Assembly: GCA_024128875.1 (NCBI GenBank)
Contig: JAMYFF010000001.1
Location: 744,001 to 808,000 of the forward strand
Source of the DNA: Salinilacustrithrix flava
Lineage (GTDB): Bacteria; Actinomycetota; Acidimicrobiia; Acidimicrobiales; Salinilacustritrichaceae
Length of the DNA: 64,000 nt
Direction: 5' to 3'
Part shown: in pieces, positions 16,304 through 26,523 of the stretch
Position numbering within the stretch: position 1 is the first letter of the stretch
Layout: each line of letters begins with the position of its first letter
Position numbers and translations under genes: made by a program
The notes under the pieces: model-generated
What the model was told of the DNA's origin: nothing
The model's database searches: none
What the model saw: only the letters and a program-made list of their open reading frames with translations

Positions 16304-18519
16304 TCAGTCATGGTGAGGGGCGAGGTCGCGTCGCGAGCCTCGCCGGCCTCGATCGCCTCGAGGACGTGCATCGAGATGTCGGCCACCTTGATGCCGTCGT
16401 CCTCGGTGCTCGCCGCCTTCACACCGTCGTCCATCATCACGTAGCAGAACGGGCAGGCGGTGGCGATGCGGTCGGCGCCAGTGGCCACGAGCTCGCGGGA
16501 GCGCTCGTCGTTGACCTTGGTGCCGATGGACTCCTCCATCCACATGCGGGCGCCGCCGGCGCCGCAGCACATTCCCTTGGTGCCGTTGCGGGGGGCCTCG
16601 ACGATCTCGACGCCGCCGAGGGAGCCGATGACCTTGCGGGGCGACATGTAGATGTCGTTGTGGCGACCCAGGTAGCAGGAGTCGTGGTACACGATGCGCT
16701 CGTCGAGGCGGGCCCGGCTCATGTCGAGCTTGCCCTCGGCGATGAGGTTCTCCAGCAGCTGGGTGTGGTGGATGACCTCGTAGTGGCCGTCGAGCTGCGG
16801 GTACTCGTTGCCGAGCGTGTTGAAGCAGTGCGGGCACTGGGTGACGATCTTCTTGACGCCCATGGTGTTGAGCGTCTCGATGTTCTGCATCGCCAGCATC
16901 TGGTAGATGTACTCGTTCCCCGAGCGGCGGGCCGGGTCGCCGGTGCACATCTCGTTGGCGCCGAGGATGGCGAAGTCGAGCCCGGCGCGGCGCATGAGCT
17001 TGGCCATCGCCTCGGAGACCTTCTGGTTCTTGTCGTCGAAGGACCCGGCGCAGCCGACCCAGTACAGGTACTCGTGGTCGAAGACGTCGCCGGGCTCGAC
17101 GATGTCGATGCCCTCGACCTTCTTGGACCAGTCGCCGCGGGTGGCGTTCGACATGCCCCAGGGGTTCCCCTGGTTCTCCATGTTCATGTAGGCGCCGCCG
17201 AGCTCGGTCGGGAAGTTCGACTCCATGAGCGACAGGTAGCGGCGCATGTCGAGGATCTTGTCCATGATCTCGATGTTCACCGGGCAGATCTCGTCGCAGG
17301 CCTTGCAGGTGGTGCAGGCCCACACCTCCTCGGGCGTGATGCGCTCGAAGAAGGAGTTGGCCGACACGGTGATGTCGGGGACGGTGCCGAGGGGCGGGCT
17401 CACCTGCGGTGTGCCGGTGGCGGCCATGACCTCGCCGGACTTGAGCACGATCTCGCGGGGGTCCAGTGGCTTGCCGGTGGCGTGGGCGGGGCAGACGCTG
17501 GTGCAGCGGCCGCACATGGTGCAGGCGTCGAGGTCGACGAGCTGCTTCCAGGTGAAGTCCTCGACCGTGGAGGCGCCGAAGCTCTCGAGCTCGGTCTCCA
17601 TCAGGTTCGGCATGGCCTTCATCGCGCCCTTGGGGCGCTCCCGATCTCGCAGGTACATGTTGATCGGGCTCGTGAACATGTGGCGCAGCATCGTGACCGG
17701 GAGGATCACCAGGAACACGAGGAACGAGATGACGTGGAGGATCCACATCGCCTGGTGCCAACCGGCGACGGTGTCGAGGTTCTCGACCAACCCGGACAGC
17801 GGGTAGCCGACGAAGCTCCACTTCTCGAAGTCGGGGCGGCCGTCGACGGCGATGCGGAACATCTCGGCCAGGAAGCCGGTGACGCCGATGGCGAACAGCG
17901 TGCCGAGGATGACCGCGTACTCGGCCTTGGTCTTCATCCGGATGCGATAGGGGCGCTGGACGTAGCGACGCACGATGGCCCAGCCCACGCCGATGAGGAA
18001 CAGCACGCCGGCGGCGTCGCCCACGAAGGCGTAGGCGCGGTAGACGTCGCCGTGGAGGAACTTGGCCTCGTCCGGCAGCTGGTGGTTGACCTCGAGCACC
18101 GTGGTGACGGCGAGCAGCACCAGGAACGGGAAGTACATCAGGCTGTGCATGACGCCGGCAGCGGGGTCGCGCAGCAGCGTCTGCATGTACACGCCGGCGC
18201 GGAAGTCCTTGAGGCGCTGACCGACGTTCTTCTTGGTGGTGCGACGGTTCTCCGGCGCACCCCGCTCCCAGTTCTTCATGCGCTGGCTGAAGGCCACGGC
18301 GCCGTAGAGCAGGGTGATCGGCACGATCATGTAGAACGCGGCCTTGATCGGCGACGGGATGTTCCCGAACACCTCGCGCGTGATCTCGGACTCGCCGTGG
18401 AACTGGAAGTACGTGGCGGCGATGCCGGAGACGACGGTGACCGCCGCGATCAGCACACCGAGCCCGAGGGCCAGCTGGTGGGGCTTGATCCGACGTGAGG
18501 ACTCGACCGTGGGTTCCAT
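16300..18519 (-). CDS. Membrane-bound Fe-S oxidoreductase (heterodisulfide-reductase-related)
   Basis: Fusion protein of 739 residues. Residues 1-290 contain about six hydrophobic segments, like a NarI-type membrane domain. Two 4Fe-4S motifs follow: CTMCGRCTSVCP (333-344) and CTTCKACDEICP (402-412). Then come two Cys-rich CCG domains, the first around EMCTGDPARR and QCPHCFNTLG, the second around HDSCYLGRHND, GMCCGAGGARMW and ACPFC. It probably passes electrons between membrane quinones and a cytoplasmic partner, unknown here. ATG 18519 lies 13 bases after the previous stop; GTG 18546 is an alternative. Related large proteins occur across actinobacteria. Confidence 0.88.
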   Translation of the reverse strand: MEPTVESSRRIKPHQLALGLGVLIAAVTVVSGIAATYFQFHGESEITREVFGNIPSPIKAAFYMIVPITLLYGAVAFSQRMKNWERGAPENRRTTKKNVGQRLKDFRAGVYMQTLLRDPAAGVMHSLMYFPFLVLLAVTTVLEVNHQLPDEAKFLHGDVYRAYAFVGDAAGVLFLIGVGWAIVRRYVQRPYRIRMKTKAEYAVILGTLFAIGVTGFLAEMFRIAVDGRPDFEKWSFVGYPLSGLVENLDTVAGWHQAMWILHVISFLVFLVILPVTMLRHMFTSPINMYLRDRERPKGAMKAMPNLMETELESFGASTVEDFTWKQLVDLDACTMCGRCTSVCPAHATGKPLDPREIVLKSGEVMAATGTPQVSPPLGTVPDITVSANSFFERITPEEVWACTTCKACDEICPVNIEIMDKILDMRRYLSLMESNFPTELGGAYMNMENQGNPWGMSNATRGDWSKKVEGIDIVEPGDVFDHEYLYWVGCAGSFDDKNQKVSEAMAKLMRRAGLDFAILGANEMCTGDPARRSGNEYIYQMLAMQNIETLNTMGVKKIVTQCPHCFNTLGNEYPQLDGHYEVIHHTQLLENLIAEGKLDMSRARLDERIVYHDSCYLGRHNDIYMSPRKVIGSLGGVEIVEAPRNGTKGMCCGAGGARMWMEESIGTKVNDERSRELVATGADRIATACPFCYVMMDDGVKAASTEDDGIKVADISMHVLEAIEAGEARDATSPLTMTD

Positions 18520-18532
18520 AGCGGGAGGGAGG

Positions 18533-19243
18533 CTACTTGCGGTCACGCAGGGGTGGGAAAGCCCTCGCCGGGTCCTCCGGGTCGAGCACCCGGACCCCGA
18601 TGCTGCGGGCCATCCGGGCGGCCAGCGCGACGGCCTGGGCGGGGCTGATGGTGGCGCCCGCCAGGGTGGCGACCGCGGTCACCGAGGTGAGATCTGCGCC
18701 GGTCAGATCGACCCGTTCGCACCGGGCCCGTTCGAGCAGCACGTCCTCGAGGCCGACGCCGGTGATGGTGAGGTCCTCCAGCTGCGCGGCGGTGGCGTCC
18801 AGGCCCTCGATGCGGCCGCCGTGGACGGCCACCCGCCGGATCCGAGCGAGGCGCCACGAGGCGAGGTCGAGCGCGCAGTCCTCGAACGTGACGTCCTCGA
18901 GGGTGGCTTCGGCCAGGTCGGCGCCGCTGAGCCGGCACCGCACCAGGTGGGTGCGCACGAGGCCGGTGATGCGACGACCGACCAGGTCCAGGCCGTCGAG
19001 CACGCTGTCGCCGGCCTCGATGCTGCACCCTTCGGGCACGTCGATCGCGCAGCCGCGCAGCCGGCTGCGGAGCAGGTCGAGCGTGCGGGCCTCGGGCAGC
19101 GACAGCACGAGGCCCTCGGCGTCGAGGCCGTCGATGTCGGGGTACAGCTCGTCGAGGTCGTCCAGGTCGACGGTGACCGCCGGTGCGTCGGGGAGGACGG
19201 GTTCGCGGGGCGGCGCCGCCCAGTCGTCCGCGGTGGTGGCCAC
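18533..19243 (-). CDS. Pentapeptide-repeat protein
   Basis: 236 residues. The middle and C-terminal parts (about 60-200) show degenerate five-residue repeats with Leu, Val or Ile at the centre, such as LSGADLAEATLEDVTFEDCALDLASW and LTGADLTSVTAVATLAGATISPAQ. This predicts a right-handed quadrilateral helix. The N-terminal 55 residues are acidic. Function is unknown. It is 19 bases after the cNMP-binding gene and 13 bases before the Fe-S oxidoreductase gene, so they are probably co-transcribed. Confidence 0.8.
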   Translation of the reverse strand: MATTADDWAAPPREPVLPDAPAVTVDLDDLDELYPDIDGLDAEGLVLSLPEARTLDLLRSRLRGCAIDVPEGCSIEAGDSVLDGLDLVGRRITGLVRTHLVRCRLSGADLAEATLEDVTFEDCALDLASWRLARIRRVAVHGGRIEGLDATAAQLEDLTITGVGLEDVLLERARCERVDLTGADLTSVTAVATLAGATISPAQAVALAARMARSIGVRVLDPEDPARAFPPLRDRK

Positions 19244-19262
19244 CGTGGCGGGCTGGTTCAGC

Positions 19263-19685
19263 TCAGCCGTAGGCCTTGGCGTCGAGCTCCCGGATGCGGG
19301 CGGCGAGGGCCTTGAGCAGCTTGTGCGAGATGGACGGCACCTCGTCGAGCAGGCCGGCGAACTCCCCCGGGCCGAGCACGAGGGCCTCGACCGGGCCCTG
19401 AGCGATGACGGTCGCGGTGCGCGGGCCCTTGTCCAGCAGCCCGAGCTCCCCGAGGAACGCGCCGGGACCGAGCTCGGCCACCTTGCGCCCGTTGCGCTTG
19501 ACGACGACGGTGCCCTCGGTGAGGACGAAGGCCTCCCGTGCCGACTGGTCCTGCTTCATCAGCTCGGTCCCGTCGGGAAACGACAGCTCGGTGGTCGCCT
19601 TGGCGATCATGCCCAGCTCCTTCTTGGAGCAGGCGGTGAACAGCGGCACCTGGGACAGGTGATCGGACGCGTTCTTCTTCGACAT
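19263..19685 (-). CDS. Cyclic-nucleotide-binding-domain protein
   Basis: A single cNMP-binding domain of 140 residues without a DNA-binding domain. It begins MSKKNASDHLSQVPLFTACSKKELG. The phosphate-binding cassette is GAFLGELGLLDKGPRTATVIA, where Glu and Arg match ligand-contacting residues in CRP-like domains. First gene of the operon with the pentapeptide, Fe-S and receiver proteins. Its ATG follows a TANNNT hexamer by six bases. Confidence 0.85.
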   Translation of the reverse strand: MSKKNASDHLSQVPLFTACSKKELGMIAKATTELSFPDGTELMKQDQSAREAFVLTEGTVVVKRNGRKVAELGPGAFLGELGLLDKGPRTATVIAQGPVEALVLGPGEFAGLLDEVPSISHKLLKALAARIRELDAKAYG

Positions 19686-19691
19686 GGGCGG

Positions 19692-19697
19692 AGCATA
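19692..19697 (-). promoter_or_regulatory. Candidate leaderless -10 (TATGCT) of the cNMP-binding gene
   Basis: On the minus strand TATGCT (19697-19692) is followed by six bases and the ATG at 19685. Confidence 0.5.
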
Positions 19698-19738
19698 CGG
19701 AACCCCTGCGGATCGTGCCGGGAAGATGTGCCGGAGCG

Positions 19739-19765
19739 GTGACTTGTGGGAAACACGGGAGAAAC
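19739..19765 (+). promoter_or_regulatory. GlnR-like box upstream of the winged-helix regulator
   Basis: GTGAC (19739-19743), GAAAC (19750-19754) and GAAAC (19761-19765) are each separated by six bases. This is the 11-bp phased half-site layout of actinobacterial GlnR operators (gTnAC-n6-GaAAC). It lies 25 bases before the ATG of the regulator gene and also within the divergent promoter region of the cNMP gene. Confidence 0.55.
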
Positions 19766-19790
19766 GGAGCGTCCGTACCGTCCGGAAGCG

Positions 19791-20291
19791 ATGAAGGACG
19801 TGACCATCGTCCGCTGGCCCGACGAGCGGACCCTCCGGGAGGAGCTGGCCAAGAGCGGCCGCGCCCGGCTCTTGATGGTCGACACCGAAGCGGCGCCGCC
19901 GATCGCCTCCGATCCGCTCGAGGACTGGGTCCGCACCCCCTGCGGTGAGCTGGACGTGCGTGCCCGGCTCGAGGGCCTGCGCCTCCGCCTCGAGCGGACG
20001 TTGGAGCTGGTGCCCGAGCTCGACACCGACGGCGTCATCCGCTTCGGTGACCGCTGGGCGCCGTTGCCCCCCGTCGAGGCCCGCCTCACGACCGTGCTCG
20101 TCCGGCGCTTCGGCGCCGTGGTCAGCCGCGACGAGCTCGTCGCCGCCGGGTGGCCCGGCGGCACGCCGGGCCGCAACGCCCTCGACGTCCACGTGCTCCG
20201 CCTGCGCCGACGCCTGGAACCCGTGCGCCTGGCGATCCGGACGGTCCGGTCGCGCGGCTACCTGCTCGAGCCGTCGGCGGCCGGCCACTGA
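19791..20291 (+). CDS. OmpR-type winged-helix regulator without a full receiver domain (GlnR-like candidate)
   Basis: 166 residues. The C-terminal half (about 80-163) is an OmpR/PhoB winged helix: PPVEARLTTVLVRRFGAVVSRDELVAAGWP, then RNALDVHVLRLRRRLEPVRLAIRTVRSRGYLLE. The N-terminal 75 residues are too short for a receiver and lack its Asp motifs. Its position 159 bases upstream of amtB-glnB resembles nitrogen control by the orphan OmpR-type regulator GlnR in other actinobacteria, and GlnR-like half-sites lie before both genes. This suggests a local nitrogen regulator (inference). The start at ATG 19791 has a weak ribosome site; GTG 19746 is an alternative. Confidence 0.75.
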   Translation: MKDVTIVRWPDERTLREELAKSGRARLLMVDTEAAPPIASDPLEDWVRTPCGELDVRARLEGLRLRLERTLELVPELDTDGVIRFGDRWAPLPPVEARLTTVLVRRFGAVVSRDELVAAGWPGGTPGRNALDVHVLRLRRRLEPVRLAIRTVRSRGYLLEPSAAGH

Positions 20292-20301
20292 CCTGATCCA
20301 C

Positions 20302-20317
20302 GAAACACGCCGGTCAC
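20302..20317 (+). promoter_or_regulatory. GlnR-like half-sites upstream of amtB
   Basis: GAAAC (20302-20306) and GTCAC (20313-20317) are separated by six bases, 134 bases before the amtB GTG. It shares the phased half-site pattern with 19739-19765. Confidence 0.45.
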
Positions 20318-20450
20318 ACAGCGTTGCCAGCGGCGCAACGACCACGAGACCGACGTGCAACGGGCGGTCCTTACCGTCAGTTCCGGGTCAGATCGCTGTC
20401 AGCCAGACACGCCCCCATCACCCCCACCCAACGAATCGAAGGAGACAGCT

Positions 20451-21860
20451 GTGAAGCGCAAGTTGCTCATCGGAGCAGGACTGGTCGGAGCGGCACTGCT
20501 GCTGCTGGCCAACCCTGCTGCCGCCCAGGAGGCCGAGGAAGTCGCCGATCCGGCCACGCAGGTCGTGCTCGACAACATCTTCGTCTTCGTCTGCGGGATC
20601 CTGGTCTTCTTCATGCAGGCCGGCTTCGCGCTGGTCGAGGCGGGCCTCACCCGGGCCAAGAACGTCTCCAACATCATGATGAAGAACCTGATGGACATGT
20701 CCGCCGGCGTCCTCGCGTTCGCGCTCGTGGGCTACGGCATCGGGTTCGGCGGGAGCGAGCTGCTCGGCGGCTGGTTCGGCTTCGGGTTCGGCATCGCCGG
20801 CATCGAGGATCCGGCAGCCGCCCAGGTGCTCAACCTCTCTCCGGCCACGTTCTTCTTCTTCCAGGCCGCCTTCGCCGCCGCGGCCGCCACGATCGTGTCG
20901 GGCGCCATGGCGGAGCGCACGAAGTTCAAGAGCTACTTCATCTACAGCCTGGTCATCACCGCCGTGGTGTACCCGACGGTGCTGCGCTGGACGTGGGGTG
21001 GCGGCTGGCTGGCCCAGCTCGACATCCCGTTCTCGGACTTCGCCGGCTCCACCATCGTCCACGCCACGGGCGGCTGGGCCGCCCTCGCCGGCGCCCTCGT
21101 CCTCGGACCCCGCCTCGGCAAGTACGGCAAGGATGGCAAGGCCCGGGCGATCCCCGGCCACAACGTCCCCTACGTCGTGCTCGGCGCCATCATCCTCTTC
21201 ATCGGCTGGTTCGGCTTCAACCCCGGCTCCGAGCTCGGCGCCGACAACCTGGTGCCGCAGCTCGCGGTCAAGACCCTCCTCGCTGCGTGTGCGGGTGCAC
21301 TCGTCTCGATGATCGTGAACTGGCTGCGGGACGGGAAGCCGGACGTGACCATGGCCGCCAACGGCCTGCTCGCCGGCCTGGTCTCCATCACGGCCCCGGT
21401 CGGCGCGGTCGAGACCTGGGCCGCGATCCTGATCGGCGCCGTCGGCGGCTTCATCGCCGTGTTCTCCATCAGCTTCTTCGATCGGATGAAGGTGGACGAC
21501 CCGGTCGGTGCGATCACGGTGCACGGCGTGGCCGGCACCTGGGGCACGCTCTCCATCGCCCTGTTCGCCAAGTACGACGACGCGTTCCTCGGACGTGAGG
21601 ATGCCGGCCTCTTCTACGGTGGTGGGATCGACCAGCTCTCCACGCAGGCCCTGTTCGTCGGCGTGCACTTCGTCTTCGTCTTCGGCGCTGCGTTCCTGCT
21701 CTTCCAGGTGATCAAGGCCACGGTCGGCCTGCGGGTCACCGAGGAGGAGGAGCTCGCCGGCCTCGACGTCGAGGAGCACGGCCACGTGGGCTACGCCCCC
21801 GATTCCGGCGGGTCGAGCTCGCTCGGCACCAGCTCGTCCAACAAGCCCGTCTCAGTCTGA
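20451..21860 (+). CDS. amtB: Ammonium transporter AmtB
   Basis: Membrane ammonium channel of 469 residues. It has a cleavable signal-like N-terminus (LLLLANPAAAQ) and then about eleven membrane segments. Characteristic Amt motifs include FFMQAGFALVEAGLTRAKN, the pore His region DFAGSTIVHATGGWAAL, GWFGFNPGS and the second His in VHGVAGTWGTL. The GTG at 20451 has AAGGAG six bases upstream. The C-terminal tail is hydrophilic and Ser-rich. glnB follows 18 bases downstream, the usual partner that plugs the channel when nitrogen is plentiful. Confidence 0.95.
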   Translation: MKRKLLIGAGLVGAALLLLANPAAAQEAEEVADPATQVVLDNIFVFVCGILVFFMQAGFALVEAGLTRAKNVSNIMMKNLMDMSAGVLAFALVGYGIGFGGSELLGGWFGFGFGIAGIEDPAAAQVLNLSPATFFFFQAAFAAAAATIVSGAMAERTKFKSYFIYSLVITAVVYPTVLRWTWGGGWLAQLDIPFSDFAGSTIVHATGGWAALAGALVLGPRLGKYGKDGKARAIPGHNVPYVVLGAIILFIGWFGFNPGSELGADNLVPQLAVKTLLAACAGALVSMIVNWLRDGKPDVTMAANGLLAGLVSITAPVGAVETWAAILIGAVGGFIAVFSISFFDRMKVDDPVGAITVHGVAGTWGTLSIALFAKYDDAFLGREDAGLFYGGGIDQLSTQALFVGVHFVFVFGAAFLLFQVIKATVGLRVTEEEELAGLDVEEHGHVGYAPDSGGSSSLGTSSSNKPVSV

Positions 21861-22220
<360 letters not shown>

Positions 22221-22255
22221 GAGTCGTCCCCACATCACCGCCCTTCGGCGGGCCT

Positions 22256-22285
22256 GCACCCCCGGCTTCCCCCTGCCGGGGGTGC
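22256..22285. terminator. Bidirectional terminator between glnB and gpmA
   Basis: Perfect 11-bp inverted repeat (22256-22266 with 22275-22285) and an 8-base loop, between convergent genes. A smaller CCGCC/GGCGG stem precedes it. Confidence 0.8.
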
Positions 22286-22298
22286 GGCGCGTCCGGGT

Positions 22299-23060
22299 TC
22301 AGCCCTTGGCCTGGGCCTCGACTGCCGCGGCTGCGGCGGCGACCTCGTCGGGGTCGGCCAGGTAGCGCTCCGACACCGGCTTGTCCTCGACCGGGTGGAA
22401 GTCGTCGTCCAGCTCGTAGACGAGGGGCTGGCCGGTCGGGATGTTGAGGCCAGGGATCTCGTCGTCGCTGATGTGGTCGAGGTGCTTGACCAGGGCCCGC
22501 AGCGAGTTGCCGTGGGCGGCGACGAGCACGGTGTGGCCGTCGGCGAGGTCGGGGACGATGGCGTCGAACCAGTAGGGAAGCATCCGCTCGACCACGTCCT
22601 TCAGGCACTCGCTGGCCGGGCGCAGCTCCGGCGGCACGTGGGCGTAGCGAGGGTCGTCGTTGGGGTTGAAGCGGTTGTCGGCCTCGATCGCCGGCGGGGG
22701 CGTGTCGTAGCTGCGCCGCCAGATGTGGACCTGGTCGTCCCCGTACTTCTCGGCGGTCTCGGCCTTGTCCCGGCCGGTGAGGTCGCCGTAGTGGCGCTCG
22801 TTCAGGCGCCAGTGCCGGCGCACCGGGATCCACGAGCGGTCGCAGGCGGCGAGGGCGAGCTCGGCGGTGCGGATCGCCCGGGTCTGCAGGGAGGTGTGCA
22901 CCGTGTCGGGGAGCACGCCCTTCTCGAGCAGCAGCTCGCCGCCGGTGCGGGCCTCGTGCTCGCCCAGCTCGGTGAGCGGGGCGTCGTACCAGCCGGTGAA
23001 CAGGTTCTCGAGGTTCCAGACCGACTGCCCGTGGCGGAGCAGGACGAGCGTGTGCGACAT
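22299..23060 (-). CDS. gpmA: 2,3-bisphosphoglycerate-dependent phosphoglycerate mutase
   Basis: Glycolytic interconversion of 3- and 2-phosphoglycerate, 253 residues. The phosphohistidine motif is [12 protein letters not shown], followed by [30 protein letters not shown] and the second catalytic His in [15 protein letters not shown]. An Ala/Glu-rich tail ends the protein. The ATG at 23060 is preceded by a TANNNT hexamer seven bases away, with no ribosome binding site. The upstream in-frame extension is not conserved. Confidence 0.95.
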   Translation of the reverse strand: MSHTLVLLRHGQSVWNLENLFTGWYDAPLTELGEHEARTGGELLLEKGVLPDTVHTSLQTRAIRTAELALAACDRSWIPVRRHWRLNERHYGDLTGRDKAETAEKYGDDQVHIWRRSYDTPPPAIEADNRFNPNDDPRYAHVPPELRPASECLKDVVERMLPYWFDAIVPDLADGHTVLVAAHGNSLRALVKHLDHISDDEIPGLNIPTGQPLVYELDDDFHPVEDKPVSERYLADPDEVAAAAAAVEAQAKG

Positions 23061-23067
23061 GGTCCGG

Positions 23068-23073
23068 ACCGTA
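23068..23073 (-). promoter_or_regulatory. Candidate leaderless -10 (TACGGT) of gpmA
   Basis: Minus-strand TACGGT (23073-23068), then seven bases, then the ATG at 23060. Confidence 0.45.
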
Positions 23074-23165
23074 GCGGGACCGGTCTCTGGCGGGCACCCG
23101 TCCGGCGCCACATCAGCCGCACGACCGGGCGTACGCTTGCCGGCAGGGGAGAGGGGGGCTCAGAC

Positions 23166-23855
23166 ATGCTCGACATCGACGAGGCAACAGATCACAACGC
23201 CACCGCGGTCCGGCTGCGATACCTGGAGCCGGGGGTGCCGTTGCGGCTCGCCGTGCTCCGTGACGTGCTCGGCGGGTTCGCGTGCTCGATCGTGGAGGCC
23301 GACGGCCGCACGATCTGGATCGACCTGCCGATCCGGCGCGACGCGATGCTCGACCTGGAGGTCGGCCAGCTCGTGTCGGTGCGCTTCGACCGCCCCGGCG
23401 ACGCCGTCTACTCCTTCGACACCGTCGTCACCGACCTGCGCCCCGACGACCGCGCCCCGTTCGGCCTGGCGATGCCGGTCACCATCGACCGGCGCGCCCG
23501 TCGCAACGACGCCCGGGTGCCGCTGGTCCTCGACGCCCACTTCGAGGTCGACGGCGGGCTGAGCGGTCTGGCCAAGGTCGTCGATCTCTCCGCCGGCGGG
23601 GTCGGCCTCATCTGCGAGGAGGAGCTGACCGAGGGGGCCGTGCTCACGGTGCGCTGCGCCCTGCCCGGCCCGGACGGGGAGGTGCCCATCGAGCAGCGGG
23701 CCGAGGTGCGCACCGTGTCGATGTACGGCCGCACGCCCGGCGGCACCACGCTGCACCACTACGGGGTGGCGTTCACCGGCGGCGACGACGAGCTGCGCGA
23801 GCAGATCCTCACGTCGGTGATCTGGAACCTCACCCACAACCCCGCCGTCCTGTAG
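23166..23855 (+). CDS. PilZ-domain protein (probable c-di-GMP receptor)
   Basis: 229 residues. The N-terminal 100 residues resemble a YcgR-type beta domain (GRTIWIDLPIRRDAMLDLEVGQLVSVRF). The PilZ domain follows, with the Arg motif RRNDARVPLVLDAHFEV and the D/N-x-S-x-x-G motif VVDLSAGGVGL, both needed for c-di-GMP binding. Output partner is unknown and no flagellar or cyclase genes are adjacent. The ATG is preceded by GAGAGGGGGG. It is divergent from gpmA. Confidence 0.88.
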   Translation: MLDIDEATDHNATAVRLRYLEPGVPLRLAVLRDVLGGFACSIVEADGRTIWIDLPIRRDAMLDLEVGQLVSVRFDRPGDAVYSFDTVVTDLRPDDRAPFGLAMPVTIDRRARRNDARVPLVLDAHFEVDGGLSGLAKVVDLSAGGVGLICEEELTEGAVLTVRCALPGPDGEVPIEQRAEVRTVSMYGRTPGGTTLHHYGVAFTGGDDELREQILTSVIWNLTHNPAVL

Positions 23856-23866
23856 CCCGATCCGTT

Positions 23867-23909
23867 CCGGGCCGCGGTGCACGCCCCGGAGGCGTGGGGA
23901 GCGGCCCGG
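23867..23909. terminator. Nested hairpin between the PilZ gene and the ABC operon
   Basis: Outer arms CCGGGCCGC (23867-23875) and GCGGCCCGG (23901-23909) enclose an inner stem CACGCC/GGCGTG (23880-23885 with 23891-23896). It lies between convergent genes and is probably a bidirectional terminator. Confidence 0.7.
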
Positions 23910-23924
23910 TCCGTCGAGCGGGCG

Positions 23925-24688
23925 TCAGTCGCGAGCGCCGGTGAGCTGCAGGCGGCGGAGGCCCACCGTGGCGAGCGCCAGGCAGACGATGGTGATGAGG
24001 CCGAGGCGGACGACGGCGTCCCATCCCTCGGGGATGCCGCTGCGCGTCGGTGCCCCGGCCACGTCGCCGAGGCCGGTGAAGGTGGCCTGGCCCTGCCACG
24101 TCGGGGACAGCTGGGCGATGCCGGACAGCACGGCGCCGAGCAGTCGCTCGATCACGAACACGATGGCCAGCGACCACACCGCGGCCCGACGGGTGATGGC
24201 GCCGATGAGCACGAAGAGGGCGATGTGGGCGGCGGCGCCGGCCGCAGTGGCCACCACGACGGGTCCGACGAGGCTGCTGGCACCGGCGAGGACCGCGGCG
24301 ACGGCGGCGCACGGGACGAGGGTGAGCAGGGCGATGAGCCAGCCGCCCAGCCAGCGGGCGAGGGCGAGCTCCCAGAAGCGCACGGGGGTGAGCCAGGTGA
24401 AGCCGAGGGTGCCGGAGCGGACCTCGGCCCCGAGGACCGCATCGCCGATGACGAGGGTGCCGAGCGGCATGGCCAGGCCGAAGATGCCGAGGGCAGCGAC
24501 GTCGGTGAACGCCGCGTCCGCGGTGTCGTCGAGCGCGAGGGACAGCAGGCCGCTGGCGAGGATCGTGGCGCACGGCAGGGCGAGCACGGCGAGGCGGCGA
24601 GCGGGCAGGCACGCCCTCGGCACGTAGGCGACCAGGGCGGGCAGCCGGCGCAGCGGCGACCCGGTGGGACGGAGGGCGGTGGGGGAGG

Positions 24689-24692
<4 letters not shown>
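23925..24692 (-). CDS. ABC-2-type transporter permease
   Basis: 255 residues with about six hydrophobic segments, starting after a basic N-terminus (MTSPTALRPTGSPLRRLP). SGTLGFTWLTPVRFWELALARW resembles the coupling region of ABC-2 permeases. The ATG overlaps the stop of the ATPase gene upstream (ATGA). Last gene of a four-gene operon with two ATPases and two permeases. Substrate unknown. Confidence 0.8.
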
Positions 24693-25632
<940 letters not shown>

Positions 25633-25636
<4 letters not shown>

Positions 25637-26523
25637 GTCTCCACCCAGCGGTAGCGCCACAGCAGGGTGGCCAGCGACCCGCCGACGACGGCCAGGTACA
25701 CGCCCACCGCGAGGGCACCGCCGCCGGTCACCCCGGCGAGGTCGGCATCGGGGGAGATCTGCCCGTCGAAGATCAGGTCACGGACCTGCAGCGGGTTGTT
25801 GAGCAGGTTCACCGCCGCCCAGGCGGTGCTCCCGGATCCGCCCTCGGTGAGGATCGCCGCGGTCACCGACGTCACCAGCAGCACGATGAGCAGGGCAGCG
25901 GCGGCCACGATGCGCCGGGTGGCGAAGGAGGAGATGGCCACGGCGAGCGAGGCGTAGTAGAGGGCGAGGACGGCCACGGCGAGGGGCACCTGCCAGAGCA
26001 CCGCAGCGTTGTCGGTCAGATAGTCGAGGGCGGCGTCGCTCACCAGCATCTGGCCGACGAAGAGCACGACCTGGGGCAGGAACCCGAAGGCGAAGACGAT
26101 GGCCGCCACGGCACCGACCTTGGCCGCCACGTAGTCGCTGCCGGTCAGCGGCCGGGCGAACAGCAGCGGCAGCACGCGGTTGCGTCGATCCGGGCAGATG
26201 ACGTCGGGTGCGGTGAGGCCGACGAACACGAGCAGCGCGGTGGAGACGCCGACGTACTCCTGGTACGTGATGATCTCGATCGTGTCCTCGAACCGACCGC
26301 GGGTGATGTAGGCCACGCCGACGTTGACGATGGCCGGCACCGTGGCGATGGCGAGCAGCACCCAGGGGAACAGCTTCTGGCGCCAGGACCTGCGGATGCC
26401 GAGCGCCCGGCGGACCGAGGCCTTGAACAGGGCGAGGCGTGCGGCCGAGCGACCGCCGAGCTCGCCGTCGTAGGGGCGGTAGCCGCGGTCGTAGACGCGC
26501 CCGGTTGGGTTGGTCGCCGTCAT
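25633..26523 (-). CDS. ABC-2-type transporter permease
   Basis: 296 residues with about six membrane segments. The N-terminus GRVYDRGYRPYDGELGGR precedes a basic region and the first helix (LFPWVLLAIATVPAIVNVG). CPDRRNRVLPLLFARPLTGSDYVAAK is the cytoplasmic loop that would meet the ATPase. It overlaps both neighbours by four bases. Confidence 0.85.
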
